Assembly: GCA_964574705.1 (NCBI GenBank)
Contig: CAZNOO010000005.1
Span: forward strand, 39,440 to 103,439
Length of the DNA: 64,000 nt
Direction: 5' to 3'
Source of the DNA: JAHIVB01 sp964574705
GTDB lineage: Bacteria; Bacillota_I; Bacilli_A; Izemoplasmatales; Hujiaoplasmataceae
Below are positions 51,295 to 59,100 of this stretch, piece by piece. A program made the translations under genes and the position numbers. How positions within the stretch are numbered: position 1 is the first letter of the stretch; each line of letters opens with the position of its first letter. The notes beneath the pieces were generated by a model. The model saw only the letters and a program-made list of their open reading frames with translations, was not told the DNA's origin and did no database searches.

Positions 51295-52571
51295 TAGTTG
51301 CTGAAGTTAAATTATGGGAAACAAGAATTGGTGTAGTTGCATTGGATGCTGACTCACCGTTTTGCACTTTCAGGTATGATCCTGACTTTGTAAGAACTGG
51401 AATTAAACTTTCACCGATTATGATGCCGTTATCAAATGCTATCTATCAATTTAAAACTCTATCTTTAGAAAGTTTTCGAGGGCTGCCAGGATTGCTGTCT
51501 GATTCACTGCCAGATAAATATGGGAATGCTATTATCGATGCCTGGTTGGAAGCAAATGGGAGAACAAAGGAATCGTTTAGCGTCATAGAGAGATTATGTT
51601 ATATAGGTTCCAGAGGTATGGGTGCACTTGAATTTTTCCCTACTTTGGATATCGATAAAGAACTAAATGAATCGGAAGAAATCGAAGTTAAGCAACTTGT
51701 GGAATTAAGTAGAAAAATTCTGTCTCAAAAAAATGCCATTATGTCAAAAGACAAAGATAAATTGGATAAGATTATTAAAGTTGGAACTTCTGCTGGAGGC
51801 GCAAGAGCTAAAGCCATAATTGCATACAATGAAGAAACCGGTTTAATTAAGTCAGGACAAATAGATGCCGGGAGAGGATATACCTATTGGATACTTAAAC
51901 TAGGTGGTGTCAATCAGGATAAGGAAACGCCCTACACAAGAATCGAATATGCTTACTATTTAATGGCAAAAGAGGCAAAAATAATCATGAGTGAATCAAG
52001 GCTTAAATATATAGATAAACAATTTCACTTTATGACTAGAAGATTTGATAGAGTAATAAATGAGGATGGATCTGTAGGCAAAGTTCATATGCAAACATTA
52101 GGAGCACTAATGCATATTGATTATCGAGAACCGGGGATAATCAGTTATGAGGGGGTTGTCCAAATGATGTATAAATTAGGTATGAAACAAAGCGAAACCG
52201 AACAATTCTTCAGAAGAATGGTTTTTAATGTTATGTCAATAAACTGTGATGATCATGTTAAAAATATTTCGTTTTTGATGGACAGAAATGGTAAGTGGTC
52301 ACTTTCTCCTGCTTATGACGTCACTTACTCTTACAATCCGCAAGGTGATTGGACATACGCTCATCAAATGCTAATAAATGGGAAAAAAAGCGATATTTCA
52401 AAAAATGATTTAATAAAATCGGCACAAGCAATGAAAATAAAAGAAGAGATAGCATTAGAAATTATTGGCGATGTCAAAAAAGCTTTACTAAAATGGAAAG
52501 ATTACGCTGAACAAGCTCATTTAGATGCAAAGACAATTGCTGATTACGAAATTAAATTTATCATATATTAG
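51291..52571 (+). CDS. hipA: HipA-like serine/threonine kinase toxin
   Basis: The 426-residue protein is a full-length HipA kinase. It has the HipA N-terminal (couple_hipA) domain (about 1-110), the Gly-rich ATP loop 'GTSAGGARAKA' (165-175), catalytic 'NCDDHVKN' (318-325) with Asp and Asn in place, and the metal-binding 'SPAYDV' (339-344). E. coli HipA phosphorylates glutamyl-tRNA synthetase and causes growth arrest. The reading frame is intact, unlike most of its neighbours. GTG start in a four-base overlap with hipB. Confidence 0.87.
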   Translation: MIVAEVKLWETRIGVVALDADSPFCTFRYDPDFVRTGIKLSPIMMPLSNAIYQFKTLSLESFRGLPGLLSDSLPDKYGNAIIDAWLEANGRTKESFSVIERLCYIGSRGMGALEFFPTLDIDKELNESEEIEVKQLVELSRKILSQKNAIMSKDKDKLDKIIKVGTSAGGARAKAIIAYNEETGLIKSGQIDAGRGYTYWILKLGGVNQDKETPYTRIEYAYYLMAKEAKIIMSESRLKYIDKQFHFMTRRFDRVINEDGSVGKVHMQTLGALMHIDYREPGIISYEGVVQMMYKLGMKQSETEQFFRRMVFNVMSINCDDHVKNISFLMDRNGKWSLSPAYDVTYSYNPQGDWTYAHQMLINGKKSDISKNDLIKSAQAMKIKEEIALEIIGDVKKALLKWKDYAEQAHLDAKTIADYEIKFIIY

Positions 52572-52589
52572 AAAACTCGTTTGTACAAC

Positions 52590-52669
52590 ATGCAATAATA
52601 TGCATAAAAAAGGCTAAATATGGCATATATATGCATTATATTGCATTATAAAAATATTGTTTGTATGAT
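52590..52669 (+). promoter_or_regulatory. second hip-type operator pair and promoter, downstream of hipA
   Basis: Two perfect palindromes ATGCA-N6-TGCAT lie at 52590-52605 and 52631-52646, again 41 bases apart. The last six bases of the second, together with the preceding T, give TTGCAT (52641-52646), then 17 bases, then TATGAT (52664-52669). The layout duplicates the hipBA promoter, but it faces a non-coding region. Confidence 0.65.
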
Positions 52670-52721
52670 TTTTTTGCAATGGACTGGTAAGGTTTTTGAA
52701 CAGAAGTCAATGATTTTATAT

Positions 52722-52820
52722 GCATAGAAATAGAAAGGGTGCATAACTTTTAGCAAAGGTGCGTAAAAATCATTAGGGATGCGTAAATTCTGCAAAGAGT
52801 GCGTAAATGTATCAAAATAG
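52722..52820 (+). repeat. tandem array of about five 20-bp units
   Basis: GCATAG, GCATAAC, GCGTAAA, GCGTAAA and GCGTAAA start at 52722, 52741, 52761, 52781 and 52801. The last four are exactly 20 bases apart, and most units end in AAGGGT, AAAGGT or AAGAGT. The phase (20) is not a multiple of three, so it is not protein-coding. The first unit coincides with dispersed-repeat copy D (52717-52740). Confidence 0.75.
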
Positions 52821-52845
52821 GTAATCTTACACATATAAGAAGAAT

Positions 52846-52876
52846 AGGTTTGATACTCGGTATCATGCCTTTTTTT
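52846..52876 (+). terminator. rho-independent terminator (repeated element, copy 2)
   Basis: AGGTTTGATAC / GTATCATGCCT stem with TCG loop and seven T residues. The 18 bases at 52831-52848 match 50636-50653 exactly. Confidence 0.8.
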
Positions 52877-53022
52877 GCGATTTAGCATTATTATAATGAC
52901 CTTACTAGATGACGATAATACGTAATACCATTTAGATGTTTTTATTAACATGCATAACCACACATGATAAAAAATGTGTGTGAATATAGGAAAGTCAGAA
53001 AATCGGAAAGGAAAGATGCACC

Positions 53023-53309
53023 ATGATAGTAGAATTAAGAAAGAAATCGCAAATAACAATTCCGTGAGAGAAATTATCAACCAGTTCGCATTGTATGAAG
53101 GGGATTTTCTTGAGGTCGTATTATTGGATGGTGTAATAAATCTTAAACCAGTTTCCATTTACTCAAAAGAGTATGTAAAGCAGTTGGAACGTACTGTGAT
53201 GATAATCAGCGAAAATACCACCAAGTACTCTGAAGGACCATTTTCCTTCGTTGAAGAAGCAATTGAATATCTCGAATCAAATCATGATGCTGAAGTCATA
53301 ACAAAATAA
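53023..53309 (+). pseudogene. AbrB/MazE-like antitoxin gene, frameshifted
   Basis: ATG 53023 after GGAAAGGAAAG opens 'MIVELRKKSQITIP', the classic AbrB swapped-hairpin start, then a TGA at 53065. In the next frame the sequence goes on as 'REIINQFALYEGDFLEVVLLDGVINLKPV', completing the domain. A one-base loss at the 'CCGTGAG' site explains the break. The C-terminal part (to 53309) is the toxin-binding tail. It stands upstream of the RelE-like gene as in an antitoxin-toxin operon. Confidence 0.75.
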
Positions 53310-53318
53310 ACCCGGAAA

Positions 53319-53584
53319 ATGAAATATCAAATTCTGTTTTCAAATAGGTTCAAGAAGTCATTTCAGAAACATGAATCTAGTGAGAAGCAACTTTTTTATG
53401 CGAAACTTGGATTGTTCATTGATAATCATCAACATCCAAGCTTGAGAACCAAGAAAATCAAAGGAAGCGAAATTCTTTTGAATCAAGCATCAATATGTCA
53501 ATAACGGTAATTTGGACGTATAAAAATAAATACTTGATTATGATGTTGGACATAGGTCATCATGATGTCCTTAAGAAGATATAG
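53319..53584 (+). pseudogene. RelE-family toxin gene, frameshifted
   Basis: The first frame reads 'MKYQILFSNRFKKSFQKHESS...HPSLRTKKIKGSE' and stops at 53502. In another frame from about 53479 it continues 'ESSINMSITVIWTYKNKYLIMMLDIGHHDVLKKI' to 53584, which is the missing RelE/YafQ C-terminal half. A length change in a short T-run near 53476-53479 separates them. RelE toxins cut mRNA on the ribosome; this copy should be inactive. Both members of the pair are broken. Confidence 0.78.
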
Positions 53585-53769
53585 AATTCTACTCTATGAT
53601 ACGCATATGCTAAGAAACATTCAAAAATAAAGACGAGAAATCGTCTTTTTTCCATTCATTTATTTTCTTTTGTTTTAGAATATGATATTATTGAAAAGGA
53701 ATTGTATGGAGTCAATTTGCAGTTCATGATTTCATCAATGATTATCTATTTCTCATAGGGGAGGAACAA

Positions 53770-54258
53770 ATGAAAAAATTTGCACTAGTTATGGTATTGG
53801 CTTTATCTGTTTTTGCATTGTCGGGATGCTCATTCTTCGCACCTGAAGAGAAGGAGTTCACTGGATCAGGGATTACAATCACGTTAAACGACAGCTTTGT
53901 CGAAACTGACTCCGTTGTCGCGCCGCTGTTCATTTCATCTTTAAAACATATTTTTATGGGGCTAAGAGAAACTAAGACCGATGCAGTTTCAGTCGGCATT
54001 TACACCTTAGGCGAATATATCGACTATGCGCTTGAAAATAGTGGCTATTCAGGTTCAACGGTTCATGAGTCTGAAAATGGAGAATATGTGTATGCATATT
54101 ACTCAGCGACAGTCGATGAAGTGGAATATGGATATATGATCATCTGCATGGAAGGAACGAGTCATTACTATTTAATGAATTTTGGTTGCCTGAATGATGA
54201 GTTAGAGGAAAACAAAGACCAGTACATTGCTTGGGCAGACACAATCATAGTGGACTAG
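53770..54258 (+). CDS. predicted lipoprotein
   Basis: The 162-residue protein has a lipobox 'LSGC' (Cys about residue 19). A single alpha/beta domain follows, with 'GSGITITLNDSFVE' near the start and 'YYLMNFGCLNDELEENKDQYIAWADTI' at the end, resembling small secreted domains that cover PsbP-like or DUF-type folds; I cannot name it. GGGGAGGAAC precedes the ATG. It has its own terminator. Confidence 0.7.
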   Translation: MKKFALVMVLALSVFALSGCSFFAPEEKEFTGSGITITLNDSFVETDSVVAPLFISSLKHIFMGLRETKTDAVSVGIYTLGEYIDYALENSGYSGSTVHESENGEYVYAYYSATVDEVEYGYMIICMEGTSHYYLMNFGCLNDELEENKDQYIAWADTIIVD

Positions 54259-54320
54259 AGATTAAGAATCAAAATTGAGTTATTATTACTGAAAAGTATG
54301 AAGAATTTTTCTTTGAATTA

Positions 54321-54347
54321 AGAGACACATAGTTGTCTCTTTTTTTA
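54321..54347 (+). terminator. rho-independent terminator
   Basis: AGAGACA / TGTCTCT hairpin with seven T residues. Confidence 0.75.
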
Positions 54348-54521
54348 ATATTCAATTGAATTATTTTAAATTACTTTTTATACTAATTTGATTATCAAAA
54401 ATTATTTGTCAAGTAAAATCGTAAAAAATCGTACATCCTGAAGAATGCCATATTTGGCGCTATTGGCGGATATTAAGACTTATTTAATCCTTGAAATCTA
54501 CTTAAAAATGAAAAAATATGG

Positions 54522-54632
54522 TATAATATTAGTGTTCAAGGTGTTGATTCACTGCATTTTTCTCCCCTTGAGTAAGGGAGCAGCTTTATTGCTTTCAACA
54601 GCATCTATAGAGAGAAAAAAGGAGAAATTATT
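54522..54632 (+). promoter_or_regulatory. promoter and structured leader of the flotillin-like gene
   Basis: A TATAAT -10 lies at 54522-54527 with a weak -35. The roughly 100-base leader contains CTCCC...GGGAG (around 54569-54588), a GCAG/TTGC-type element, and GTGTTGA...TCAACAGC pairing that would close a multi-stem structure just before AAAAGGAGAAA. It has the look of a cis-regulatory RNA; no known riboswitch consensus could be matched with confidence. Confidence 0.4.
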
Positions 54633-56651
54633 ATGGGTCAATTTGAAGTGGCATTCCTAATTGCCTTGGGCATTATATTAGGATCTGTATTTGGATTATG
54701 GATTGCGGGGTTTCGAATCATTCCAAACAACTGCGTCGGTATTATTGAAAAGAAATGGTCGTTTAGTGGATCTTTAGATTCACAGATTATCGCCCTTAAG
54801 AAAGAGGCCGGTTTTCAACCGAACGTCATTCGTGGTGGTATTCATTTCTTGTCACCGATTATGTACAAGGTGCATATTGTATCACTTATCACCATTCCTC
54901 AAGGAGAAATCGCCTATGTGTTCGCAAGAGACGGTGAACCGTTACCTGAAACACAAACATTAGGTCGGGTTGTCCCTGAAGGAGAACATTTTCAAAATGT
55001 TGTCGGTTTTCTAACAAACCGAGGACAAAAAGGTATTCAACGTACGATTGTTCGTGAAGGTACTTATGCATTCAATCTTGCTCAGTTCGTCATTATTAGC
55101 AATACGGAAATCTTTGCGTTGTCACTTGGATCAAATGAAATGAAAACCGTCCAGACAATGGCTGAGAAAATCCATGCTAGAAACGGGTTCTACCCGATTA
55201 TCATCAGCGGTAGCGATGACCTTCTAGGTGTCGTAACCGTCCATGACGGACCTTCGCTTGCGCAGGGACATATTGTCGCTCCTACAGTTGGAGATGACTA
55301 TTCTAATAGTGAGACTTATCACAACAATTTCCAAGATGTCGAAAAATTCCTGAAAGCTGGAGGATTACGAGGAAGACAGTATCAGGTATTGACAGAAGGA
55401 ACATATTTCATCAACCGGATGTTCGCAACCGTTGAACTGATTCCGAAGACCATCATTCCCGTTGGTAGCGTTGGCGTCGTGATTTCCTATACAGGAGAAA
55501 AAGGAATCGACCTCTCGGGAGAAGACTACAAACACGGTGAACTCGTCGACGAAGGAACCAAAGGAGTCTGGAGCAATGCATTATCTCCAGGAAAGTACGC
55601 ATTTAACACTTACGCCGGAAAGATTTCAATCGTTCCGACAACAAATATCATATTAAAATGGATTAGCAACGAAGAAGGCGGACATCTGTTCGACTCCAAT
55701 CTTAAAGAAGTCAGTCTCATCACCAAGGACGCATTTGAACCGTCACTACCGTTATCGGTTGTATTACACATCGATTACAGAAAGGCGCCATATGTGATCC
55801 AAAGGTTTGGAGACATCAAGCAACTGGTTGAACAAACATTAGACCCGATGGTATCGGCTTATTTCAAAAACATCGGCCAAAGCAAGACGTTAATCGAACT
55901 GTTGCAAGAACGTTCTGAAATCCAAAATTTGGCTTCAACCCAGATGAAAGATAAGTTTTCAAAATACAACATTGATTTAGAAGAAGTGCTGATTGGTACC
56001 CCTTCCGCTTCAGAGAAAGACGACAAAATTGAAATCATCCTAAGCCAGCTTAGAGATCGTCAAGTCGCGAGAGAACAAATAGAAACCTACTCGCAACAAG
56101 AAAAAGCCGCTGCGAAGGAAAAAGAGCTCAATGAAGCAAAGTCAAAGGCAGAACAACAAAAGAACTTAACAGAATCTTCGATTAACATCGAGATTCAGAA
56201 GAACCAAGGTAAGGCAGGGCTCGAAAGAGCCATCCATGATGCAGAGAAGTTAGTCGCAATGGCAAACGCCGATGCAGCAAAAGTCAAAGCACTTGGACAA
56301 GCGGAAGCCGACAAGATCGCAGCCATCGGTAATGCCGAAGCCGAAGCCATCACGAACAAAGTGAAGGCGTACGGTGGAGCGAAATACCAGCTGATGCAGG
56401 ATATCGTGACCAAATATACGAAAGCCATCGAAACCGGAAGTGTACAGATTGTTCCAAACACAATGGTAACTATGGGAAGTAGTCAAGATGGTTCCCTTCC
56501 TAGCCCGCTTGAAGCATTGATTGGTTTAATGTTCACTGAAAAACTAGAAGGACTCAATTTGACAGAAGAAGAAAAAAACACCTTGAAATCAGTTAAGACG
56601 TCAAAGACAAGTTCCAAAGTTGAATCAGTAATTGAAAACAAAACGATTTAA
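54633..56651 (+). CDS. flotillin-like SPFH/band-7 protein
   Basis: The 672-residue protein has one N-terminal membrane helix (about 7-25), a long N-terminal region with repeated 'G.H.V.PT'-type beta modules, an SPFH core around residues 350-460 ('SLPLSVVLHIDYRKAPYVIQ'), then an Ala/Glu/Lys/Gln-rich coiled coil (about 470-590, 'EKAAAKEKELNEAKSKAEQQ') and a 'AEADKIAAIGNAEAEAI' flotillin tail. Flotillins organise membrane microdomains. It is larger than typical bacterial FloT (about 500 residues), with an extended N-terminal half. Confidence 0.85.
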   Translation: MGQFEVAFLIALGIILGSVFGLWIAGFRIIPNNCVGIIEKKWSFSGSLDSQIIALKKEAGFQPNVIRGGIHFLSPIMYKVHIVSLITIPQGEIAYVFARDGEPLPETQTLGRVVPEGEHFQNVVGFLTNRGQKGIQRTIVREGTYAFNLAQFVIISNTEIFALSLGSNEMKTVQTMAEKIHARNGFYPIIISGSDDLLGVVTVHDGPSLAQGHIVAPTVGDDYSNSETYHNNFQDVEKFLKAGGLRGRQYQVLTEGTYFINRMFATVELIPKTIIPVGSVGVVISYTGEKGIDLSGEDYKHGELVDEGTKGVWSNALSPGKYAFNTYAGKISIVPTTNIILKWISNEEGGHLFDSNLKEVSLITKDAFEPSLPLSVVLHIDYRKAPYVIQRFGDIKQLVEQTLDPMVSAYFKNIGQSKTLIELLQERSEIQNLASTQMKDKFSKYNIDLEEVLIGTPSASEKDDKIEIILSQLRDRQVAREQIETYSQQEKAAAKEKELNEAKSKAEQQKNLTESSINIEIQKNQGKAGLERAIHDAEKLVAMANADAAKVKALGQAEADKIAAIGNAEAEAITNKVKAYGGAKYQLMQDIVTKYTKAIETGSVQIVPNTMVTMGSSQDGSLPSPLEALIGLMFTEKLEGLNLTEEEKNTLKSVKTSKTSSKVESVIENKTI

Positions 56652-56683
56652 GAATCAAATAAATAGTATTTACTAAAGATAAT

Positions 56684-56727
56684 GGGCATCCGAGGAAACG
56701 ACTCAATTTCTAAGGATGCCCTTTTTT
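56684..56727 (+). terminator. rho-independent terminator
   Basis: GGGCATCC (56684-56691) pairs with GGATGCCC (56714-56721), followed by six T residues. Confidence 0.8.
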
Positions 56728-56858
56728 CAAAACAAATCAATTAAATTTAAAGCGCCATAAATTTACATTTGGTTATGTTCATACCAAAGCTTATATGCTA
56801 TTATTAGTACTAGAATATATTCATTTTTATCATTTTGTTTGAAAGGAGGTCATTAACT

Positions 56859-58424
56859 ATGTTAAAGAAATCATTCCCCATAATATTGGTTGTCTTAATT
56901 GCATACTCGTTCATTGGGTGTGGTTTTACTCAAACGACTACTACTTCACCAATTGTATCTTCTCAAACGGTAGAACCCGTTGCAGTCTATACACCTTCAG
57001 GGGAAGTCAATGATTTTGTGTATTTTTCATCTTTTCTCGTATCGACAGAACAGGCTGACATTTTTTATGATGTAAATATAACTTCTGAAGATAGACAGCA
57101 AATGACTCAGTCTATTGAAGAGATGACTGCGTTTATCGATTTTGAGGAAAAAATAATTTATCGAATCTCTGACTCTTTTGGTACCTGGATCGATGAAGGA
57201 ATCATTTATATAAACCAATCAGAATTTTATACGGATTTTCGATATGCATGTATGACGTTATTATTCAATTATGGAGAACAGACAAATTATGGTCTGGTTT
57301 ATGGCTATGCAAATTATTTACTCAATGAATCCGCCACAATCAACGACCAAGACTTGACAGATATTACAGAAAACAGTACATCTATTTTTGACTTAACTTG
57401 GCCATTGTTTTTGGGAGCGTATGTTACGAGTGAAGATGGAGAGAGAGTACGGGAAATCTCAACTGAGTTTGTCTTATATTTGATTGAATCCATTACAGAA
57501 AATGGTTTTGAGTAACTATTAGTTCAATCAAGTGCATTTGATCTCCAGTTTGATGAATCGTTAGCCAGTTATTTAACTACTTGGCTAATGAGCAAGGGTG
57601 TATTTTTCACAGTCAGTGTACCTTCAATGGTCATTCGTTATTCATCTGTTTCGACTTACTATCCTGTAAAAGTAGAGACTGATTGGGCCATTTATTATCT
57701 CAACAAAGATTATTTGACCAACCAAGTTCCTTCCAATGTTGTATTCGCCAATTATGAAGAACTTGCTTTTTTCATTAATACGATTGAGCCTGAGATGGCA
57801 CTGGTTCGTGAATACTCAAAAAATACTCTTTCAATTGATCTCTATGGGAAAATTCCAATATATTATAATAATGTTTTTTATACGGGGGGATATGCCGGCT
57901 TTTTCAGAGGAAAAGACGAAAATTCTTCCATTTGTTTAGGCGTGACAGTAGGGACGCTTCACGAATATGTTCACTATGCGACGATTGGGACCCTTTATCA
58001 AAACGTTCCTAGTGCGTTTGCTGGATACTTTACAGAAGGGATTGCAATGTATGAAGCTTTTCTTTTTGACCATTTGTTTGAAAATATTTACTACTATGAA
58101 TTCTTAATTTTAGGCGCTACTAGGCCTGTTGAATTTCTTCCGTTCATTACAAACTATGAAACCTTTTTAGAGGAAAATCAGACAAATTTCAATATTTTTG
58201 ATTATATTGATTGTTTGGTGTATACAAGCCGAGATTTAGATATCTACGACACAGAGCGTCACTATATTCCTAGTTCAATTGTTTGTTATATGATTGAAAC
58301 CTATGGTTCAGATTTATTTTGGAATTACGCTGGTGGTCAAGGAACATTTGAAGAATTATACGGAAAAAGTTTGCCTGATATGCTAGAAGAATGGAACGAC
58401 TGGTTAATTGCCAAATTTGAGTAG
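56859..58424 (+). pseudogene. large lipoprotein gene interrupted by an in-frame TAA
   Basis: An AAAGGAGGT site leads into ATG 56859. The lipobox 'FIGC' (Cys about 22) is followed by a 'QTTTTSPIVSS' linker. The frame stops at TAA 57513-57515, yet the same frame continues without interruption to 58424 ('LLVQSSAFDLQFDESL...' onwards). So one 521-codon gene carries a single nonsense codon, which would be a CAA-to-TAA change. The second half has 'LHEYVHYATIGTLY' (HEYVH zinc-peptidase-like motif) and 'YFTEGIAMYEAF', like gluzincin-type peptidases (HExxH with downstream Glu). Confidence 0.75.
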
Positions 58425-58548
58425 AAACATTAAAAACTTCTGAAATACCTCTGAAAACTTGCTTATCGTATCTTGAAAGTTATCAATCAAATTAAAAATA
58501 AATATATAATTCCATTTTAGTGCTATATACAACCTTATTCAGCAGTGA

Positions 58549-58582
58549 TATAATGAATTTGAAATAGCACAGACGTGCTATT
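58549..58582 (+). promoter_or_regulatory. promoter with operator-like palindrome
   Basis: TATAAT at 58549-58554, then AATAGCAC / GTGCTATT perfect inverted repeat (58563-58582, AGAC loop) between the expected transcript start and the ribosome-binding site. It could be a repressor site or a 5' hairpin. Confidence 0.5.
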
Positions 58583-58606
58583 AATTTAATTTGGAGGTGA
58601 AAGCGC

Positions 58607-59011
58607 ATGTTGATGATGCTCGGTTTTCTCTTCTTAGGGGTACAATCTTGGAATGTGATGTTTTTAGCAGAACTTCAAAATTACACAACAATACAATCAG
58701 TAGGAACATTTGCTTTTGGAATTGCATTTGTTTCTGGCCTTACTCAATATTTAAAGAATATTAAATTTAATGGCAAAGTAATGAAGTGCGATCCCAAATT
58801 GCTTGCAGGAATCATTGCACTGATTTTTTCAGCTCTACTACAATTCCTAGTCTATAAAGATACGACAGGAGAAGGACTTTTTACTGGACTATGTAACTCG
58901 TTTATATTAACATTTGGAGCTGTAGCTGCGTACGAATCGGCAATTAAGCCAACGACTCAAGCAATTCAAAAAAGAAAAAGTCTTAAACAGCAATCTGATA
59001 TTTCGAAATAG
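58607..59011 (+). CDS. small membrane protein, possibly holin-like
   Basis: The 134-residue protein has about four hydrophobic segments ('MLGFLFLGVQSWNVMFLA', 'VGTFAFGIAFVSGLTQYL', 'LLAGIIALIFSALLQFLVY', 'GLCNSFILTFGAVAAY') and a Lys/Gln-rich cytoplasmic tail. Size and topology resemble phage holins, but there are no lysis genes nearby. GGAGGTG precedes the ATG by seven bases. Confidence 0.6.
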   Translation: MLMMLGFLFLGVQSWNVMFLAELQNYTTIQSVGTFAFGIAFVSGLTQYLKNIKFNGKVMKCDPKLLAGIIALIFSALLQFLVYKDTTGEGLFTGLCNSFILTFGAVAAYESAIKPTTQAIQKRKSLKQQSDISK

Positions 59012-59029
59012 ATTTCACTTATTTACATT

Positions 59030-59072
59030 GAAAGCGCCATTTCTAATTAATTAACTAGAAATGGCGCTTTTA
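59030..59072. terminator. bidirectional terminator
   Basis: AAAGCGCCATTTCTA / TAGAAATGGCGCTTT perfect 15-base stem between convergent genes. Confidence 0.8.
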
Positions 59073-59100
59073 AATTGTTTTTGATTAATGGATGGATTTG

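Larger units (their letters stand above)
52676..52876 (+). ncRNA. candidate untranslated repeat RNA downstream of hipA
   Basis: From the predicted start point near 52676 to the terminator at 52846-52876 there is no convincing gene, but there are about five tandem 20-base units. The segment thus reads as promoter, about 60-base lead, repeats, terminator, giving a predicted RNA of about 200 bases. Existence as a transcript is inferred only from sequence signals. Confidence 0.4.

Noticed and set aside
52722..52820. 20-bp array as a CRISPR
   Set aside because: Units are adjacent without unique spacers of 30-40 bases, and no cas genes are present.
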